DNA of 11,197 nt from Candidatus Falkowiibacteriota bacterium (GTDB taxonomy: Bacteria; Patescibacteriota; Patescibacteriia; Patescibacteriales; SZUA-104). The DNA lies in assembly GCA_003231075.1 (NCBI GenBank), contig QIIF01000073.1, forward strand, positions 1 to 11,197, read 5' to 3'. Position 1 is the first letter of the stretch. The number at the start of each line of letters is the position of its first letter. Under the pieces are notes generated by a model. It saw only the letters and a program-made list of their open reading frames with translations, searched no databases and was not told the origin of the DNA. A program made the translations under genes and the position numbers. Shown one piece after another: positions 11,076 through 11,197 of this stretch.

Positions 11076-11197
11076 TCCGCAAGTTAAAAAATTAAAAATG
11101 CAAAAATTATATTATTTATTTTTTATTATAATCTAATTACACAAATCAACTATAAATGTTTTATTTAACTTTTAGTTTCAGATTTTTGGCTTTAGAA
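11076..11197. other. AT-rich tail of the window, no feature seen
   Basis: The 122 bases after csoR contain no open frame of note, no clear terminator hairpin and no convincing promoter. A regulated copper-export gene may lie beyond the edge. Confidence 0.6.

Overview
The window reads as a chromosomal piece of a Candidate Phyla Radiation (Patescibacteria) genome, most like the Parcubacteria side. This is inferred from AT-rich DNA, short single-copy housekeeping genes, spacers full of TTCGTA/AATTTCTAA-type repeats, an SSB with a short Ala-Pro linker, a ribosomal protein S6 with a long Lys/Glu tail, and the near absence of Shine-Dalgarno sequences. TAA, TAG and TGA all end genes here, so nothing suggests UGA recoding. 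No database search could be run; the assignment rests on recognised families and sequence style.

Layout. 58-2768 (+): a membrane-lipid pair, a BcrC-like undecaprenyl-diphosphatase and a DedA-PAP2-LssY fusion. 2802-2939: a compact four-way-junction RNA candidate followed directly by a terminator. 2991-5307 (-): a translation/replication block read right to left, rpsF, ssb, rpsR, efp, with unusually wide spacers filled by palindromic and foldback repeats. 5308-5548: a divergent control region in which rpsF (-) and a THUMP/Trm11-like methyltransferase (+) appear to share one palindromic -35 box; the rpsF side has a folded leader with a terminator-like hairpin, and the methyltransferase side is predicted to be leaderless. 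5549-6946 (+): the methyltransferase gene, carrying at least five palindromic or inverted repeats and two tandem repeats inside its open frame. 7117-7521 (+): a small four-helix membrane protein. 7807-8883 (-): ychF. 9115-10485 (+): a bifunctional GDP-mannose synthesis enzyme. 10577-11075 (+): a strong promoter, a CsoR-type operator, a large palindrome in the leader, and a Cu(I)-type CsoR repressor.

How the genes work together. The first two genes plausibly serve undecaprenyl-phosphate recycling: pyrophosphate removal, plus lipid-carrier transport if the DedA domain acts as other DedA proteins do. GDP-mannose from manC could feed glycans built on that carrier. rpsF-ssb-rpsR-efp and ychF are core translation and replication functions. 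csoR looks autoregulated by copper; its usual partner, a copper exporter, is not in the window.

The most unusual content is repetitive: palindromes occupy spacers, leaders and even the reading frame of the methyltransferase, in a manner reminiscent of the Rickettsia palindromic elements.
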